Shown: one piece after another, positions 60,754 through 64,000 of the stretch
How the letters are laid out: each line of letters begins with the position of its first letter
How positions within the stretch are numbered: position 1 is the first letter of the stretch
Origin: Candidatus Rifleibacteriota bacterium
Lineage (GTDB): Bacteria; Muiribacteriota; Ozemobacteria; Ozemobacterales; Ozemobacteraceae
Length of the DNA: 64,000 bases
Direction of reading: 5' to 3'
Assembly: GCA_015233155.1 (NCBI GenBank)
Contig: JADFYG010000031.1
Span: forward strand, 1 to 64,000
The notes under the pieces: model-generated
Database searches by the model: none
The model's input: only the letters and a program-made list of their open reading frames with translations
Told to the model about the DNA's origin: nothing
Made by a program: the position numbers and the translations under genes

Positions 60754-62475
60754 TCATGGGTTGAAAAAATCTTTCAGATAGGTGCGAAAACTTTCTGGAA
60801 TGCGGTGATGGCGAGCGAAATCATCGATCTCCCGACTCTTGGCCATGGATTCGGCGGAGGTCTGCAAGCGCTTTTTATCGCGGTCAGTCAATAATGGCCC
60901 CTTATCATAATCAAAATCGCCTTGAGGCTGAGAGGCAAGAGTATTCTTGTCTTTAGCGAATGGATCATTCGGGTCGATTCCGTTCTTGTCCAGAGGTTTC
61001 TGTCCCTGTTTTTTCATGCGCTCCAGCGGGTTCTCGGTAAGCTGACCTCCGGCCCTTCCGCCTTTTCCATGGTTGTTAGAAGGATTGCCGGAGCTGCCTT
61101 TATTTTGTGAACTGCTGTTTCCCGGCATGGAATCTGAGCCCTTTTTCCCCGGCTCGGCGTTCTTGCCGCCTCCGCTTTTTTTATTCCCGGCTCCGGCGTT
61201 TTGCTTACCCGGTGCTTGCGCCTCTTTTTTGCCGTCCATGCCAGGATTTTTCTGTTTCAACTCTTCTATTTTCTTTTGCATACCTCGCACAGCGGCCTGC
61301 TGTTTCGCCATTTTTTCAAACTGTCTGCCCATTTCTTCGGCCGCTTTTTTTGCGTCTTCCGGTTTGTCGAGCGAATTTTTCAGGTCTTCGAGAGCCTTTT
61401 TAAGACCGGGCGAAGTGGCTTCCGGAAGATTCTCGCTGCCTTGCTGAAGAGCGGATTCAAGACTTTTTTTGTCAGCGGCCTCGAGTTTTTTATCAAACTT
61501 GTTTTTCATTTTGCCGGCAGCCTTCGCCGCTGCTGCCGCATCACCTTTGGAGAGTTCCGTGGCTGTTTCAGCGGAAATCGATGATGCGGACAAATCACGT
61601 CCAAGCTGCTTGAGGGCCTCCGTCGGATCGGCGCGGGAAACAGCAGTCTGAAGGCGGGCCATGGCTGCGGCACGGTCATGGGCGTTATTCCCGGCATTCG
61701 GTGCGCTATTTCCAGTCGTCGAAGACTGCGGGTCGGCACCTGAGCCGGAACCAGACCCCTTGCCGGTTCCTGAGTCGGGGGACTTTCCCGTATTCGTGCC
61801 TGAACCCGTATTTGTGCCCGTTTGCTCGCCGGGCCCGGGGGAGGAGCTGGTTCCGGTGCCGGTCGATGTTCCTGTGCCCGCGCCGGCGCTTGCTTCGAGA
61901 GATTTCTTCACGGCATCAAGTGAATCGCGCAAATCTTTTTCGGAGTCGGGATTGCCTGCCGCATCTCGCGCCAGTCCCTGCATTTCACCGAGGGCGGCAC
62001 CGTTCGTGTCCCTCGGCAAAAGCAGCCATAGGTGGGCCAGAAACAATGCGATGAAAATCGCCACAAGAATGAGCAGAAAAATATTTTCGACTTTGTCAGG
62101 CTCCGGGAGTTTTATCAGACGGGCGCGGCGATCGGCATCATCAGCAAGATCGGCAATAATGAGGCTTTCGCCTTGTCGTGGCACGAATTCAAGGGCTGTG
62201 GAAAGCGTATCGCTCAGGGAGTGCTCCTGATCGAACCATCGTGCTGCAATGTGTGAATCAAGAGACCGCGAAAATTTTTTATATAGCGGGATAACAAGTA
62301 ACGGCAGAACGGCAGCAATCAGAAAGACATCCCATCTGAAACGGAAAAAAAGGGCGACGAGGACCGCTGAGGCGGGAATAAGTGTAATGGCGGCAGATCT
62401 CAGAAAACGACGTCTCGCAGCTGCTGCTTCGAAATGACGCTTTCCCCGTTCGATGAGAAGTTCGAATTCTCTCAT
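60754..62475 (-). CDS. Membrane protein of the MoxR/VWA operon with a long low-complexity region
   Basis: A 573-residue protein. Two helices at about 27-65 and one at about 132-152 (FLLILVAIFIALFLAHLWLL) form the anchor. A Gly/Ser/Thr-rich stretch (about 195-260, GTGTSTGTGTSS type) follows. A helical, Lys/Ala-rich coiled coil (about 270-400) and another Gly/Asn/Lys-rich stretch follow, then the C-terminal ~75 residues (DKGPLLTDRDKKRLQTSAES and beyond) are ordered. It heads the four-gene VWA operon and probably anchors the complex; the family (DUF4175-like) is a guess. Confidence 0.7.
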   Translation of the reverse strand: MREFELLIERGKRHFEAAAARRRFLRSAAITLIPASAVLVALFFRFRWDVFLIAAVLPLLVIPLYKKFSRSLDSHIAARWFDQEHSLSDTLSTALEFVPRQGESLIIADLADDADRRARLIKLPEPDKVENIFLLILVAIFIALFLAHLWLLLPRDTNGAALGEMQGLARDAAGNPDSEKDLRDSLDAVKKSLEASAGAGTGTSTGTGTSSSPGPGEQTGTNTGSGTNTGKSPDSGTGKGSGSGSGADPQSSTTGNSAPNAGNNAHDRAAAMARLQTAVSRADPTEALKQLGRDLSASSISAETATELSKGDAAAAAKAAGKMKNKFDKKLEAADKKSLESALQQGSENLPEATSPGLKKALEDLKNSLDKPEDAKKAAEEMGRQFEKMAKQQAAVRGMQKKIEELKQKNPGMDGKKEAQAPGKQNAGAGNKKSGGGKNAEPGKKGSDSMPGNSSSQNKGSSGNPSNNHGKGGRAGGQLTENPLERMKKQGQKPLDKNGIDPNDPFAKDKNTLASQPQGDFDYDKGPLLTDRDKKRLQTSAESMAKSREIDDFARHHRIPESFRTYLKDFFNP

Positions 62476-62603
62476 TTCGTCATTGTAACATCAAAAAAAT
62501 GCATTTTCCTCTTGCAAAAGTTTTCGTATCGTTATAAATTGCACCCGCGGTCAGTCGTCCGCGCATATTATTTTAAAATTCATAAGGGGGAACTCTACCA
62601 GCC

Positions 62604-63284
62604 ATGAGAAACAGACATTTGGCAGCGGCGATCCTGGCCGTCAGTTTGTGCGTGCCGGCACCCGCGGTTTTCGCGAAAGGAACTTTTTCGAAGGTTACGG
62701 ATTGGTTCAAGAGCAAGGCTCGTTCCACAACCGTCAGCGGCTCGGTCGAATCGATCGAAGGTCGCAAGATCACTTTCAAGACAGATGATGGTCAACTGCT
62801 TGAGCTGACCGGCCGCCAGGCTGAAAAGGTCGGCGAGCACAAGGGCGCTGTCCTGCGCGTGTTTGGTAACGTCCGAAAGCCCGATGGTCATTTCCCGAAC
62901 GGCGGCATTGAAGTTCGTAACTTCCGTGTTGTTGAAGAAGCCAAACCTGCGGCTCCAGCTCCTGCTCCTGAGCCCGCACCCGCTCCGGCACCAGAGCCCG
63001 AACCCGCACCGGCACCAGCTCCCGAACCCGAGCCCGCACCCGCTCCAATGCCCGAGCCCGCACCGGAACCCACACCCATAGTCGAACCAGCACCGATTCC
63101 GGGCGAAACCGGAGCTACATCCGAAGAAAAGACCAAGTCCTATGTTGTCCAGAAGGGCGACACCATGGCCAAGATCTCCAAGAAAGTTTATGGCACCACG
63201 AAGAAGTGGAAGAAGATCGCTGATGCCAACAATATCAAGGATCCAAAGGCTCTGAAGGTCGGCAAGACTCTCAAGATACCCTGA
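62604..63284 (+). CDS. Secreted LysM protein with Pro-Ala-Glu linker
   Basis: A 226-residue protein with a Sec signal (LAAAILAVSLCVPAPAVFA). A small domain (about 40-108, TTVSGSVESIEGRKITFKTD) looks OB-like. A linker of ~55 residues of repeated APAPEPEP type follows, then a LysM domain at about 176-226 (SYVVQKGDTMAKISKKVYG, then KKIADANNIKDP), which binds peptidoglycan. Divergent from the VWA operon; AAGGGGG lies 13 bases before the ATG, a rather long distance. It ends at the terminator at 63318. Confidence 0.87.
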   Translation: MRNRHLAAAILAVSLCVPAPAVFAKGTFSKVTDWFKSKARSTTVSGSVESIEGRKITFKTDDGQLLELTGRQAEKVGEHKGAVLRVFGNVRKPDGHFPNGGIEVRNFRVVEEAKPAAPAPAPEPAPAPAPEPEPAPAPAPEPEPAPAPMPEPAPEPTPIVEPAPIPGETGATSEEKTKSYVVQKGDTMAKISKKVYGTTKKWKKIADANNIKDPKALKVGKTLKIP

Positions 63285-63317
63285 ATCCTGAATAATATTC
63301 CCTGGTAAGGGAGTAAT

Positions 63318-63358
63318 AAAAAACACCCCGTAGCCACATGGCTCCGGGGTGTTTTTTA
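63318..63358. terminator. Bidirectional intrinsic terminator between the LysM gene and pgl
   Basis: A stem of 12 perfect pairs (AAAAAACACCCC with its complement), continuing for five more pairs with one mismatch to a four-base loop (ACAT), is flanked by A runs and T runs on both strands. It ends within the stop codon of pgl. It would end transcription of both convergent genes. Confidence 0.9.
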
Positions 63359-64000
63359 TTTCAGATTGTCGAGCCACCATACGACTGGGCGACGGGCGAT
63401 AAGACGAGCGGCAGGCAGTTCCGGAGCGCGGCCTGCCAATAGATTCTCCACGACATCCGCCTTGTGCGGCCCCGCTGCCATAATGACAACCAGACGTGCT
63501 GCCTCAAGTATCAGCGGGGTCATCGTAAAACGGCGGGTCCCGAGTTTGGATACTTCAACACTCTGAAATAATCGCCCGGGAATGATTTGCGATTCGGTTC
63601 CCGGGAAGAGTGACGCGATGTGTCCGTCTTCGCCGACTCCGAGAAGAATCAGGTCAAAAGACGGAACGGGTGAACCCGGTACAAATTCGCGAAAAACCTG
63701 TTCGTATTTTTGTGCTGCAAATAAATGGTCACCGATATCCACCAAAACCCCATGAAACATCGCGGAGTTCGGTCCCGGGCGATTTTCCTCCGGGTTGAAC
63801 AATGCTTCGCGGATCATTCGCTGATTACTTTCGGGATATCCGGTCGGAACACATCGTTCATCAGTCTGGAACCATCGAATTGCATCTGAAGGAATCTTTC
63901 TTCCAGACTCGTCGCAAACATCAAAAGCCTTACTGGCGTCATCTTTGACGAATACTCCCCGTGCCAGCGCGCGATAAAAGGGCTCAGGAGTGGTTCCTCC
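63356..64000 (-). CDS. pgl: 6-phosphogluconolactonase, 5' end beyond the window
   Basis: The frame is open to the last base of the window, so the start is outside. The encoded part reads GGTTPEPFYRALARG, then RWFQTDERCVP and PESNQRMIREALF, FDLILLGVGEDGHIASLFPG and VVIMAAGPHKADVV, matching Pgl/DevB-type 6-phosphogluconolactonase of the oxidative pentose-phosphate pathway. About 214 residues are present, and roughly 30-40 N-terminal residues are missing. An in-frame ATG at 63817 is internal. The stop overlaps the terminator. Confidence 0.93.
   Translation of the reverse strand, partial: GGTTPEPFYRALARGVFVKDDASKAFDVCDESGRKIPSDAIRWFQTDERCVPTGYPESNQRMIREALFNPEENRPGPNSAMFHGVLVDIGDHLFAAQKYEQVFREFVPGSPVPSFDLILLGVGEDGHIASLFPGTESQIIPGRLFQSVEVSKLGTRRFTMTPLILEAARLVVIMAAGPHKADVVENLLAGRAPELPAARLIARRPVVWWLDNLK

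Noticed and set aside
62888-63136. Minus-strand frame rich in Gly-Ala-Gly-Ser opposite the LysM gene
   Set aside because: It is the antisense of the Pro-Ala-Glu linker codons; the plus strand has a signal peptide and a LysM domain.
1-64000. Search for tRNA and rRNA genes
   Set aside because: No T-loop-type GGTTCGAATCC motif in a plausible cloverleaf and no rRNA-like stretch was noticed by eye; a covariance search could still find one.

Overview
The window reads as a 64 kb stretch of chromosome from a diderm (Gram-negative-type) bacterium of roughly 50% GC. Evidence for two membranes is a type IV pilus/type II secretion assembly set, several lipoprotein-type and Sec-type signal peptides, and many secreted proteins. 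Intergenic spaces are rich in hairpin repeats. The phylum cannot be fixed from sequence alone. The mix of pseudopilins, HEAT proteins, von Willebrand A proteins, FHA/kinase/phosphatase signalling and an HDAC-like enzyme would suit a deep-branching environmental lineage such as Riflebacteria/Ozemobacteria, but that is a guess. No rRNA, tRNA or CRISPR array was seen.

Layout. 1-5138: end of pilM, then pilN-, pilO- and pilP-like genes, pilC/gspF and a HEAT-repeat gene. 5548-9751: two divergent pseudopilin-like genes with unusual C-terminal domains, a secreted protein and a lipoprotein. 10006-13477: moxR overlapping a large rhomboid protease gene. 13634-15883: decayed genes (frameshifted hicA beside intact hicB, a broken DUF4143 ATPase, an Ig-like fragment, and a possible tnpB right end). 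15871-23307: EF-hand protein, a giant DUF2339 membrane protein and a TPR protein. 23446-28215: HyuA-type protein, HDAC-like amidohydrolase and an ABC-2 exporter. 28341-33624: an FHA-ParA/TadZ protein, a Ser/Thr kinase and a PP2C phosphatase, facing a cNMP-domain-ParA protein. 33987-40634: three minor pseudopilins, a second HEAT protein and a metallophosphoesterase. 40779-45109: three secreted hydrolase-like proteins (zincin, YiiX/papain-like, phospholipase D). 45225-53969: polyphosphate:AMP phosphotransferase, psuG, pepD, NamZ-like, folC, a cNMP-chemoreceptor hybrid and an Hfq with a long tail. 54354-55342: a 33-residue ORF and a zinc-ribbon membrane protein. 62475 down to 55351: a four-gene VWA/DUF58 operon. 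62604-64000: a LysM protein and the end of pgl.

The genes suggest an envelope-focused region. Two pilus/secretion clusters are each followed by or preceded by a HEAT protein. A complete phospho-signalling cassette (kinase, phosphatase, FHA reader) is attached to a TadZ/MinD-type ATPase, with a second ATPase carrying a cyclic-nucleotide-type domain opposite it. My inference is that these ATPases position or regulate an envelope machine.

The intergenic DNA carries at least three families of small palindromic elements. One family (four copies, 158 or 176 bp, ends CAGGGCAAA, 64-bp central hairpin) is flanked by 10-bp direct repeats, two of them perfect. This marks it as a non-autonomous transposable element. 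A second family shares the central hairpin but has different ends.
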